Notes under the pieces: model-generated
Told to the model about the DNA's origin: nothing
What the model saw: the letters and a program-made list of their open reading frames with translations, nothing else
Databases searched by the model: none
In this document: positions 1 through 5,450 of the stretch, piece by piece
Numbering within the stretch: the first letter of the stretch is position 1
Layout: the number at the start of each line of letters is the position of its first letter
NCBI GenBank assembly: GCA_028065725.1
Contig: JAPTVL010000408.1
Location: forward strand, 1-7,412
Source of the DNA: Betaproteobacteria bacterium
Lineage (GTDB): Bacteria; Pseudomonadota; Gammaproteobacteria; Burkholderiales; Rhodocyclaceae
Length of the DNA: 7,412 bases
Direction: 5' to 3'
Position numbers and translations under genes: made by a program

Positions 1-36
1 CGGCTGGGGATCGAATAAGCCCGTCCTGCTCAATTC

Positions 37-80
37 GCACACGCAAAAAAACCCGCCGTGGCGGGTTTTTTTGCGTGTGC
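37..80. terminator. Bidirectional rho-independent terminator in host flank
   Basis: Two perfectly complementary 21-nt arms (37-57 and 60-80) flank a 2-nt centre. The core is a GC-rich ACCCGCC/GGCGGGT stem bordered by seven A on the left and seven T on the right, so it can terminate transcription in either direction. It lies just outside the left tRNA remnant. Before integration it would have followed the tRNA-Thr gene directly on the minus strand, so it is probably the original tRNA-operon terminator, now about 7.3 kb from its gene. The hairpin is seen in the sequence; its former role is inferred from the att geometry. Confidence 0.9.
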
Positions 81-81
81 G

Positions 82-126
82 TGGTGCCGCTTGTCGGAAT
101 CGAACTGACGACCTACCGCTTACAAG
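82..126 (-). repeat. attL: tRNA-Thr 3'-half remnant, left copy of 45-bp direct repeat
   Basis: This block is identical over 45 bp to 7349-7393; the next base on either side differs (g/t on the left, t/g on the right). Read on the minus strand it runs from the anticodon loop (CTTGTAA) through the variable and T arms to the 3' CCA. The sequence upstream of it on the minus strand cannot form the 5' half of a tRNA, so it is a remnant and not a functional gene. Identity starting in the anticodon loop fits tyrosine integrases that recombine there. Confidence 0.93.
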
Positions 127-163
127 TCTCCGGGTCCCATGATTTATTTCGCTTAACCAAGAG

Positions 164-185
164 TATTGATGTTTACATATCAATA
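164..185. repeat. 7-bp inverted repeat upstream of integrase
   Basis: TATTGAT (164-170) and ATCAATA (179-185) are exact reverse complements separated by 8 bases, giving half-site centres about 15 bp apart. The surroundings are AT-rich, and a TTTACA -35-like hexamer lies within it. The layout fits a dimeric repressor operator or a DNA-bending/excisionase site. There is no T tract, so it is not a terminator. Confidence 0.45.
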
Positions 186-234
186 ACTTCCGACTAATCT
201 CCGGCTTACGGGGTCACACAAAACTTAATCGAAC

Positions 235-246
235 TTGCGCCACCTT
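235..246 (-). repeat. Iteron-like 12-mer in integrase upstream region
   Basis: TTGCGCCACCTT here is the exact reverse complement of AAGGTGGCGCAA at 5404-5415 in the iteron array more than 5 kb away. The match ends at both sides and abuts the GTGACCCC arm motif at 247. The factor that binds the iterons could therefore also bind in front of the integrase gene. The 8-base core alone also occurs at 6092-6099 inside the ATPase gene, so only the full 12-base match carries weight. Confidence 0.5.
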
Positions 247-265
247 GTGACCCCGATGTGACCCC
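247..265 (+). repeat. Left paired arm-type motifs (GTGACCCC x2)
   Basis: GTGACCCC occurs at 247-254 and 258-265, 11 bp apart, about one helical turn. The same pair, in the same orientation and with the same 11-bp step, occurs at the right end (7285-7302). A third copy lies inverted at 210-217. Tandem short sites flanking the core on both sides are what P4-type integrases use as arm-binding sites. The repeats are seen; the integrase-binding role is inferred. Confidence 0.6.
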
Positions 266-283
266 AGACCCCGGAGGTTCCGA

Positions 284-1612
284 ATGCCTGACCGCATCAA
301 GTTCACCAAGAGAACGCTCGACGCCCTGTCCCTTCCTGAAGGTACAGCTCGGGCCGTGTATCACGATTCAGAGGTGCGGGGGCTTGAGCTCCGGGTGACA
401 GCCTCAGGACGAAAGACTTTCTCCGTCCGCCGCCGCGTCAAGAACAGCGCCCTGGAACGGTTCACGATTGGCACGTACCCGGATATCTCAGTCGAACAGG
501 CTCAGCGCAAGGCACTCGAACTAATCGGCCGCTTCGCAGCCGGCGACAGCCCCGCAGCGGAACGGCGGGCCAAGCGCGGAGAAATGACCCTTGCCGAAGC
601 CTTCTCGCACTACATGGCAGACCGCGAAAACAAGAGAAAGCGCCCCGAGAAAATCCGGTACGAGTTCGAGCAGTACCTGGGGGACTTTGCCGGGCGCAAG
701 CTGTCCGCCATCAACAATGCCGAAGTGACGCGCTGGCACCATTCCATCCCTGCCGCCATCAACAAGCGGCGCGAACGCAATCGGCAGGAGTTCGAGCGCG
801 CGCGCGCTGCGGACCCCGCTGTCACAAGGCCGCGAGGGATCCACTTCAAACCGGTGGACGGACGGCGCACTGCCAATATGGCGCTCGTTCGCCTTCACGC
901 CATTCTTGAATTCGCCCGCAAGAAACAGTGGATCAGCCACAACCCTGCAGAGGGCGTGGAGCGATTCCCCGAAGTCTCCCGGTCGCGCTTCCTCAAGGGC
1001 GACGAGTTGCGCCGTTTCTTCGAGGCGCTGGCCTTGGAGCAGAACGAAGCGATCCGCGATTTCTTCGCCATCGCGCTACTGACTGGCGCCCGCCGTGCCA
1101 ACGTGCTGTCCATGCGATGGGCCGACCTAGACCTGCAGTCGGCGGAGTGGGCCATCCCAGGGGAAACCCTGAAGAACGGCGAGCAGTTGACCGTGCCGCT
1201 GGTCCCCGAGGCAATAGCCATCCTCCAAGCGAGAAAGGCCATCAACGACGCCTTGGAAGAAAAAGAGCGCTCACCCTTCGTTTTCCCCGGTACAGGCAGC
1301 AAAGGGCATATCGTCGAGCCGAAGATGGCATGGCAGCGACTTCTCGGCCGCGCAAACATCGAGGACGTGCGCATTCACGACCTGCGCCGGACTCTGGGCG
1401 CGCACCTGGCGGGCAGCGGCGCAAACATGCCGGTCAGTATGCAGGCCCTCGGCCACAAGACCACAGCGGCAGCGCTGGTGTATCAGCGCCTTACGATTGA
1501 CCCGGTGCGCAAGGCTGTAAATACCGCAGTGTCCGACATGCTGGCCGCGGCTTTCCCCAAGGCCCAGCAACCGGCCAAGGTCATGACACTGGCGGACGGA
1601 GGAAAGCGGTGA
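284..1612 (+). CDS. int: Tyrosine recombinase/integrase, P4 type
   Basis: This 442-aa site-specific recombinase should integrate and excise the element at the tRNA-Thr site. The N-terminal region (about 1-90) has the DUF4102-type arm-binding pattern found in P4-like integrases, including VRGLELRVTASGRKTF. A SAM-like core-binding domain follows (about 100-215), then the catalytic domain (about 235-405). Expected active-site residues are present: R270 in TGARR, K297 in TLKNG, H365 and R368 in HDLRR, H391 in GHK and nucleophile Y400. Length is normal for the family and nothing is broken. The ATG is set by GGAGG six bases upstream. The gene lies 157 bp from attL, reads into the element, and its stop overlaps the next start (GTGA). 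It sits at the repeat far from the intact tRNA, although in the excised circle it would be beside attP. Confidence 0.96.
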   Translation: MPDRIKFTKRTLDALSLPEGTARAVYHDSEVRGLELRVTASGRKTFSVRRRVKNSALERFTIGTYPDISVEQAQRKALELIGRFAAGDSPAAERRAKRGEMTLAEAFSHYMADRENKRKRPEKIRYEFEQYLGDFAGRKLSAINNAEVTRWHHSIPAAINKRRERNRQEFERARAADPAVTRPRGIHFKPVDGRRTANMALVRLHAILEFARKKQWISHNPAEGVERFPEVSRSRFLKGDELRRFFEALALEQNEAIRDFFAIALLTGARRANVLSMRWADLDLQSAEWAIPGETLKNGEQLTVPLVPEAIAILQARKAINDALEEKERSPFVFPGTGSKGHIVEPKMAWQRLLGRANIEDVRIHDLRRTLGAHLAGSGANMPVSMQALGHKTTAAALVYQRLTIDPVRKAVNTAVSDMLAAAFPKAQQPAKVMTLADGGKR

Positions 1613-2190
1613 ACACCGAACGCATGGACCACGAGCGCAGCGAACTGGAAGCCGCGCATGACGAACTGACAGAGGCGATTGCAGCAATCGAACGCGCCGC
1701 CAAGAATCCGGCTTTGCTTACCAGGCTGAACTATTGGCTATCTGAAAGCCGGTTCGTGATGGACGCCATAATCGACCGCGCCGCTGTCAATGAGAGTTTT
1801 CGGCGGGAATTGAAATCGAAGATGGCCGGTCTTGGCGAAACAAAGTTCGACCAGGCGCGTTCCGAACCCGAAAAGCACGTCATCGCTTCGGCGGTTGAGA
1901 CCGAACATTACCGGCTCGCGCGGCTGCACAAAGCGGACCCCAAGAAGAACCCACGCCCCACCCGGGAGAAAGCGCGCGCAGCCGCAGCAGACAAGCTGGG
2001 GCTGACGGTCGATCAGGTGCGCAACGTATGGGACGAAATGAATCCGAATCGGCGCGCCCGAGCCAAGAAACCCAAGCAGCAAGAACAAGCCGAAGCATCC
2101 CCCTCTATTACCGGCAAAGCATCGCTCGGCAGTACCGTTGCCACACTGATCTCCGCAAGGACTGGCAAGAGTCGATCACGCGCAACGTAG
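1609..2190 (+). CDS. Hypothetical basic protein coupled to integrase
   Basis: This 193-aa protein of unknown function starts at GTG within the integrase stop (GTGA overlap), with GGAGGA (1598-1603) five bases upstream, so it is probably translationally coupled to the integrase. Residues 7-35 are predicted-helical and acidic, with coiled-coil-like spacing. Residues 118-143 (REKARAAAADKLGLTVDQVR and following) look like a helix-turn-helix or similar three-helix segment. The tail after about 147 is rich in Lys, Arg and Gln and looks disordered. No transmembrane or signal segment is seen. A DNA-binding partner of the integrase, such as a directionality or accessory factor, is possible, but I do not recognise the family. 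Confidence 0.8.
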   Translation: MNTERMDHERSELEAAHDELTEAIAAIERAAKNPALLTRLNYWLSESRFVMDAIIDRAAVNESFRRELKSKMAGLGETKFDQARSEPEKHVIASAVETEHYRLARLHKADPKKNPRPTREKARAAAADKLGLTVDQVRNVWDEMNPNRRARAKKPKQQEQAEASPSITGKASLGSTVATLISARTGKSRSRAT

Positions 2191-2287
2191 CGGGGAGTCG
2201 GAGGCAAAGCACGCGCTTCAGTAGGCGTTTCCCCGGATTGCGTCTAGGCTTGGTGATGCTGTGCCAACAAAACCAAGGGAGGAAACA

Positions 2288-2548
2288 ATGAAGAAAACGC
2301 TTTCGCTGCTCGCAGCCGTCGCAGTTCTCACATCAAACGCCTATGCCGCGGGGGCACTGGAAACGGTGGACGAGGCTCGCGCCCGCCACTCCGCCAAGAA
2401 TTACGAAATCTACGAGAAGCGTGGGACGCCCCTTAATGGCTATCCCGAGCGGCTGACGGACCCTGCACCGCCCGGCACGCTACAGCCCGGGTATGCCCCC
2501 AAGGGCTCCGATTACCGGCTTCCCAGCGGCGAGTACCGCCGTTACTGA
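2288..2548 (+). CDS. Small secreted hypothetical protein
   Basis: This 86-aa protein has a clear Sec signal peptide: MKK, a hydrophobic stretch LSLLAAVAVL, and an AYA cleavage site after residue 20, leaving a mature protein of about 66 residues. The mature part is Tyr- and Pro-rich, with no Cys and no second membrane segment, so a periplasmic or secreted location is likely. The ATG at 2288 is fixed by a strong AGGGAGGA (2276-2283); upstream in-frame codons would destroy the signal peptide. It lies 97 bp after the 193-aa gene and may have its own promoter, though none is clear. Its last 7 bases overlap the end of the convergent minus-strand gene. No family is recognised; it looks like accessory cargo carried for the host or for phage interaction. 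Confidence 0.8.
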   Translation: MKKTLSLLAAVAVLTSNAYAAGALETVDEARARHSAKNYEIYEKRGTPLNGYPERLTDPAPPGTLQPGYAPKGSDYRLPSGEYRRY

Positions 2549-2910
2549 AACCGGCCCAGGGCGGGCGCCGTCAACACCGTCCGCCCCGCCAGCAGGTACG
2601 TCGGCACCTCCGCCCCACTGATCGCCTCACCCTGACGATTCTGGCGGGCCTGCGCCGCATCCAGCCGCGCCACGATCCGCTCCCGCAGCGCCTCCGTGTC
2701 GTCTACGCCCGCGAGCCCCGCATAGAAGCTGAAAGTCTCGCTGTACCGCAGCCAGGCGTCCGCGTCCTGTCGGTCGGAGTCGTCACGCCAGCGCCCAGCC
2801 GGCCTGGTTGCATCTTCGACAGCCTGCCGAATGATCGCCGCAAACAGAGCGCACTCCGGGGGAGCGTCAGCACGGCGGGCAGTCCAGTACGCGGCGACGT
2901 CTTCATCCAT
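2542..2910 (-). CDS. Hypothetical protein, last gene of leftward cassette
   Basis: This 122-aa protein is soluble and has no signal peptide. It starts at ATG 2910, overlapping the preceding gene by 8 bases, with no strong ribosome binding site, so coupled translation is likely. The segment at about 49-83 (DADAWLRYSETFSFYAGLAG, then VD and ALRERIVARL) resembles, by recalled pattern only, small phage proteins with an F-x-x-Y/C-x-x-A-G-L/V-D motif encoded near terminase genes. The C-terminal 25 residues look less conserved. Its TAA lies inside the 3' end of the convergent plus-strand gene. The function is unknown. Confidence 0.75.
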   Translation of the reverse strand: MDEDVAAYWTARRADAPPECALFAAIIRQAVEDATRPAGRWRDDSDRQDADAWLRYSETFSFYAGLAGVDDTEALRERIVARLDAAQARQNRQGEAISGAEVPTYLLAGRTVLTAPALGRFQ

Positions 2911-3100
2911 TGGCGGGTTCGCCGCTCAACCGACGAATGGCTACTACGACCGTTTGATCGTCGACGACCACCCCGGCTGTAGTGCGCGCGACGGCCTGCT
3001 CGGTTGTCTCGCCCTCCTGGGGGATAGCAACCAGGAATGTGGCCACCGTGCTGGCAGCCGCCTCCAGCTTCTCCAGCCGGGTCTTCATGCTCGGTCTCAT
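2903..3100 (-). CDS. Small hypothetical phage-type protein
   Basis: This 65-aa protein starts at ATG 3100 inside the previous stop (ATGA overlap), with AGGGAG about eight bases upstream. A second ATG at residue 5 (MKTRLEKLEAA) is possible but has a poorer site. The N-terminus is a short amphipathic helix, followed by FLVAIPQEGET and a TVVVAIRRLSGE strand, which suggests a small alpha/beta fold. Proteins with an MKxRLxxLEA start and an IxRxxGE end are common as short unknown genes in proteobacterial prophages; this is recalled resemblance, not a search result. The function is unknown. Confidence 0.75.
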   Translation of the reverse strand: MRPSMKTRLEKLEAAASTVATFLVAIPQEGETTEQAVARTTAGVVVDDQTVVVAIRRLSGEPANG

Positions 3101-3423
3101 GATCGATTCTCCCTCCGCGTTTTCCGCTCCAGTTCCATTACACGTCTCTCCAGCTCTCCGCCCTCGATCGTGCGGCCGACCGCCTGCAGCAGATAGGCCA
3201 GCTTCGCCGCAGTGGCCGCGTCGGGTTCGGCACCGGATGCACGGCGCGCGGCCCGGTACAGCCGGCCAAGCTCGCGCCTCACGTCCTCCAGGGTGTCGAG
3301 TTTGCCGACACGGATACCTTGGGGTGGGGTCTCGCTGGAATCCGCGCCACTGCTGGCATCGGCGGCCTCGCGCTGTGCAGCGGAAGCCTCCGAAGCGCGC
3401 ACATTCGCGCTATCAGTCGTCAT
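3097..3423 (-). CDS. Hypothetical phage-type helical protein
   Basis: This 108-aa protein starts at ATG 3423, overlapping the previous stop by ATGA. The reading frame is open much further upstream, to 3936, but that extension runs across two other genes with better coding features, so the coupled start is preferred. Residues 1-36 are Ala/Ser-rich and probably disordered. Residues 42-100 form a predicted helical domain with LEDVRRELGRLYRAARR, AAKLAYLLQAVGRTIEG and ELERRVMELE. This three-part pattern is one I associate with small prophage proteins encoded beside the terminase genes. The molecular role is unknown, and the phage link is by memory of the pattern. Confidence 0.78.
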   Translation of the reverse strand: MTTDSANVRASEASAAQREAADASSGADSSETPPQGIRVGKLDTLEDVRRELGRLYRAARRASGAEPDAATAAKLAYLLQAVGRTIEGGELERRVMELERKTRRENRS

Positions 3424-3662
3424 ACGCACCCCCTGCATGCCAAGCCTGCAGCGCGCAGGGCAGCCTGTGCGCGTAGCAATTCGAGATCTGCCTCGGCCAA
3501 GGCTGTGCGTGCAGCCGCTTTCGCTTCCTGGGCCGAGGTATATGCTGCCTGAGCGGCATCGCGAGCCAGGCGTGCAGCGGCATGGCGTGCTCGGGCAGCA
3601 TCGAGGGCGGCGAGGCGGTCGTCCGCGGTCTCGGGAATCGTGCTGCGCTGCTGGTCCATCAT
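3420..3662 (-). CDS. Small Ala-rich coiled-coil protein
   Basis: This protein is 80 aa from ATG 3662, or 79 aa from the adjacent ATG at 3659. GGAGG (3666-3670) is three bases from the first and six from the second, so the second start may be the main one; either overlaps the upstream stop. Residues 15-73 are almost entirely Ala, Arg, Glu, Asp, Gln and Leu with heptad-like spacing, so a single long helix or coiled coil is expected. The end, LACRGCV, has two Cys. Such a simple composition supports no functional call; an assembly or spacer helix is conceivable. Confidence 0.7.
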   Translation of the reverse strand: MMDQQRSTIPETADDRLAALDAARARHAAARLARDAAQAAYTSAQEAKAAARTALAEADLELLRAQAALRAAGLACRGCV

Positions 3663-4225
3663 TTGCCTCCCCGGGCCTTGCGCGCGGCCTCACGACGCTC
3701 GGCGTGCTGCGCCAATTGAACGACCAAGCCAACGGAGTTCCCAGCGCCGGTACTCTCCAGCAGCTCGGTGATTCGCCCCCCGTGCATTGCGTCGAGCTCC
3801 TGCACGAGCGACCGCGCGAGCCCGACCATCGCATCGGTACGGGGGCCCCACAACCGCTCAAGCTCCGCCATTGCAGACCGCGCATCGAGCTCGTGCTGTT
3901 CCGGCGTCCAGTCGGCAGTCCGCACGGCTGCGGCATTCACCTCGGCCGCGATGGCAGTCCCGACTGACGGGGGACACGAGATGTCGGCCAGCCAGACGCG
4001 AAACTCGCGGTCCTCGGCTTGCTGCTCGGGCGTGAGCTCAACGCCCTCATACTCGAAAACGTACTCGCCCAGGTTCGTCGGAGCGGTCACGTCGGCTTGC
4101 AGCATTTCCAGCACTGCGGGATCGATCTCTTCGACTTGCTCGGTCGGCACCTCGGCCGGCGGCGCGATGATAGAGGCGGCGGGATCAGCCGGTGCAGCGG
4201 TGGAATGTTCGTTCGTCTGTTCCAT
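3659..4225 (-). CDS. Putative phage scaffold/capsid-assembly-like protein
   Basis: This 188-aa protein has a disordered Pro/Ala/Glu-rich N-terminus (1-50), a middle segment (about 55-100, including GVELTPEQQAEDREFRVWL) and a C-terminal helical block with W126-G127, then RITELLESTGAGN ending at N163, then VVQLAQHAERREA. The arrangement of a disordered acidic head and a tail with WG, an LLxxTGxGN motif and a following helix matches my recollection of small phage scaffold or head-assembly proteins; no alignment could be run. ATG 4225 follows AGGAGAAACCAC. The upstream gene ends 15 bp away and the downstream gene overlaps the stop. In a satellite this could act on helper-phage procapsids, but it might instead be an unrelated helical protein. 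Confidence 0.62.
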   Translation of the reverse strand: MEQTNEHSTAAPADPAASIIAPPAEVPTEQVEEIDPAVLEMLQADVTAPTNLGEYVFEYEGVELTPEQQAEDREFRVWLADISCPPSVGTAIAAEVNAAAVRTADWTPEQHELDARSAMAELERLWGPRTDAMVGLARSLVQELDAMHGGRITELLESTGAGNSVGLVVQLAQHAERREAARKARGGK

Positions 4226-4240
4226 GTGGTTTCTCCTGAG

Positions 4241-4903
4241 TTAAGCAGCGGCGGCAGGGGTGGCACGCTGACCAGTGGGATCAGCCGAGAGGACTTCCTC
4301 GCCGGACGCGGCAATCGCTGCCGCCACGGTCAGCAATTCGTCATCACGAGCAAGCCCGCGCGACCTCGCAAACAGGGGCGGCGATTTCAGCGCGAGGTGA
4401 ACTGCGATCGTGTGCTCGAGACCGGCGGCGCCCCAGGTGAACGGCAGGCGCATCGGCTGCACCGGCAGCGCGGCGACGATCTCGTTTTCGCGGGCACGGA
4501 TGTCAGCCATCGCAGCGGCGGCCGCGTCGAGTGCCGACTCAAGACGCCGGCCTGCTTCGTCTCGCGCGTCAACAAGGGCACGAGCAGCACCCCAACGCTT
4601 GCGCAGTTCTTCTGACGCACGCCGATGCTCGACCGCTGCACGACGGGCGCCTGCAGCAGCGGTAGCAGCGGCCAATTCGCTGACTCGGCGCTCAGCGGTG
4701 CTGACTTGCCGGCGTACGTCATCGAGGGCCAACTCGTCCCGCGTCATCGCGTCGAGCAGAAGGTCGTCGCGGCGCGCCAGCAGGGCTTCCAGGTCGGCTC
4801 GCGCCGTCCGCAACTCGTCGGCGAGTAACGCTTCTGCCTCACCAAGACTCTCAGGGGCGGCGGCCTTGCGGCCGGTCAGCAGGGATTTCAGTTTCGTCAG
4901 CAT
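4241..4903 (-). CDS. Long coiled-coil hypothetical protein
   Basis: This 220-aa protein is Ala-, Arg-, Glu- and Leu-rich over about 20-145, with near-continuous heptad character and no helix breakers until about residue 147. A compact C-terminal part follows (about 150-200), containing MRLPFTWGAAGLEHTIAVHL and DDELLTVAAAIAASGEEVL, and a short Ala-rich tail. No membrane segment, signal peptide or enzyme motif is visible. ATG 4903 has TAGGAGAA eight bases upstream. It lies 25 bp after the 111-aa gene and 15 bp before the scaffold-like gene, so it is in the same transcript. A structural or assembly role is plausible from context only. Confidence 0.78.
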   Translation of the reverse strand: MLTKLKSLLTGRKAAAPESLGEAEALLADELRTARADLEALLARRDDLLLDAMTRDELALDDVRRQVSTAERRVSELAAATAAAGARRAAVEHRRASEELRKRWGAARALVDARDEAGRRLESALDAAAAAMADIRARENEIVAALPVQPMRLPFTWGAAGLEHTIAVHLALKSPPLFARSRGLARDDELLTVAAAIAASGEEVLSADPTGQRATPAAAA

Positions 4904-4928
4904 GATGTGGTTCTCCTATAGGTGGTGG

Positions 4929-5264
4929 TTAAATCGCATCGCCTTGACGGCTCAGCACGGTGTTTCTCGATTGCCCAGGACGCGGCACGAATTTCAGAAA
5001 GCCGGCATCGACAAGCTCGGTGCGTCGTGATGCAAGCTCAGTGTCGGCCGCGCGTGGTAGCAGCCCGCAGCAGCCCAGCTCGACCGTGACCAGGTAATGC
5101 CCGGGCTTCGCGGACTGAGCTTCAAACAGCGCGATTTGTCCCGGCGACAGCAACACGCTCCACGCGGCGCACTTCCGGCCTGCACAGCCGGCGCGCTGGT
5201 CTTGTGGTAGTGCGCGCGTCTGAAAACATCCAAACTCGCCGGCACGGTTCGAGGGAATCAGCAT
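4929..5264 (-). CDS. Hypothetical protein with possible winged-helix tail, next to iterons
   Basis: This 111-aa protein follows the iteron region. The start is taken at ATG 5264, which has AAAAGGAG eight bases upstream; the frame is open to 5327, but that upstream part runs into the iteron hairpin and lacks a good site. The N-terminal half has five Cys overall (13, 27, 32, 65, 66), not in an obvious zinc-finger spacing. The C-terminal part, TELASRRTELVDAGFLKF then PRPGQSRNTVL, resembles the recognition-helix and wing end of winged-helix DNA-binding proteins. Its place just after a RepA-like ATPase and the iterons makes it a candidate iteron-binding initiator or copy-control factor. That is inference; no family is recognised. 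Confidence 0.72.
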   Translation of the reverse strand: MLIPSNRAGEFGCFQTRALPQDQRAGCAGRKCAAWSVLLSPGQIALFEAQSAKPGHYLVTVELGCCGLLPRAADTELASRRTELVDAGFLKFVPRPGQSRNTVLSRQGDAI

Positions 5265-5320
5265 GTGTCGTTTCTCCTTTTCATAAACACTCAGTGGCGG
5301 TTCCACACTGCACCACCACC

Positions 5321-5348
5321 GCGCCACTCCCTATAAGGGAGGTGGCGC
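5321..5348. repeat. Hairpin at the edge of the iteron array
   Basis: GCGCCACTCCCT (5321-5332) pairs with AGGGAGGTGGCGC (5336-5348) around a 3-base ATA loop, with one bulged G. Each outer arm is itself an iteron core, so two iterons face each other across an AT-containing centre. No T tract follows on either strand, so a terminator is unlikely. Two further short palindromic boxes lie close by, GTGGCGGTTCCAC (5294-5306) and GCGGTTCCGC (5380-5389). A role as nick, unwinding or initiator-handcuffing site is possible. Confidence 0.55.
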
Positions 5349-5450
5349 AGTGGCGCAGTGGCGCAAACCCAGTATCGGCGCGGTTCCGCACTTGGGTGGC
5401 GCAAAGGTGGCGCAAAGGTGGCGCAGGTGGCGCAAAAATGATGTGGCGCA
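5342..5450 (+). other. Iteron array, putative replication origin
   Basis: Eight exact copies of GTGGCGCA lie in 109 bp, starting at 5342, 5350, 5358, 5396, 5407, 5418, 5427 and 5443. The first three are back to back (8-bp step). The next four have 11, 11 and 9-bp steps, close to one helical turn. The last abuts the stop codon of the ATPase gene. Dense directly repeated short sites beside a replicative ATPase gene are the hallmark of iteron origins in plasmids and replicating satellites. An A-tract occurs at 5434-5438, but no long AT-rich unwinding region is present. The repeats are certain; the origin function is inferred. An operator array for the downstream cassette is the main alternative. 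Confidence 0.72.

Larger units (their letters stand above)
127..283 (+). promoter_or_regulatory. Integrase upstream and left att-arm region
   Basis: This 157-bp region between attL and the integrase start is distinctly more AT-rich in its first half than the rest of the element. It contains an inverted repeat (164-185), an inverted GGGGTCAC motif (210-217), an iteron-like 12-mer (235-246), two direct GTGACCCC motifs (247-254 and 258-265) and a GGAGG ribosome binding site (273-277) six bases before the ATG. A weak sigma-70-like -35 (TTTACA, 172-177) is visible, but no convincing -10 follows at the right distance. The arm motifs overlap the likely transcript start or leader, so integrase may repress its own gene; that is inference. 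Confidence 0.55.

Noticed and set aside
1..36. Possible second tRNA fragment on the minus strand (TTCGATCC-like)
   Set aside because: The flanking bases do not form a T stem or acceptor stem.
928..1500. 190-codon plus-strand open frame inside the integrase
   Set aside because: It is an alternate frame of the catalytic domain, which has all active-site residues in the true frame.
3424..3936. Upstream extension of the 108-aa gene
   Set aside because: The added 171 residues overlap two other genes in another frame and are Arg/Pro/Cys-rich shadow sequence; ATG 3423 has the ATGA overlap typical of this operon.
3212..3967. 251-codon plus-strand open frame
   Set aside because: It is antisense to three overlapping minus-strand genes with good start/stop coupling, has no ribosome binding site, and shows low-complexity shadow composition.
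5265..5327. Longer start for the 111-aa gene
   Set aside because: The extension runs into the iteron hairpin and lacks a ribosome binding site, while ATG 5264 has AAAAGGAG at good spacing.
5342..5450. CRISPR array
   Set aside because: The units are 8 bp with 0-30 bp between them, so there are no spacers of CRISPR size and no cas gene.
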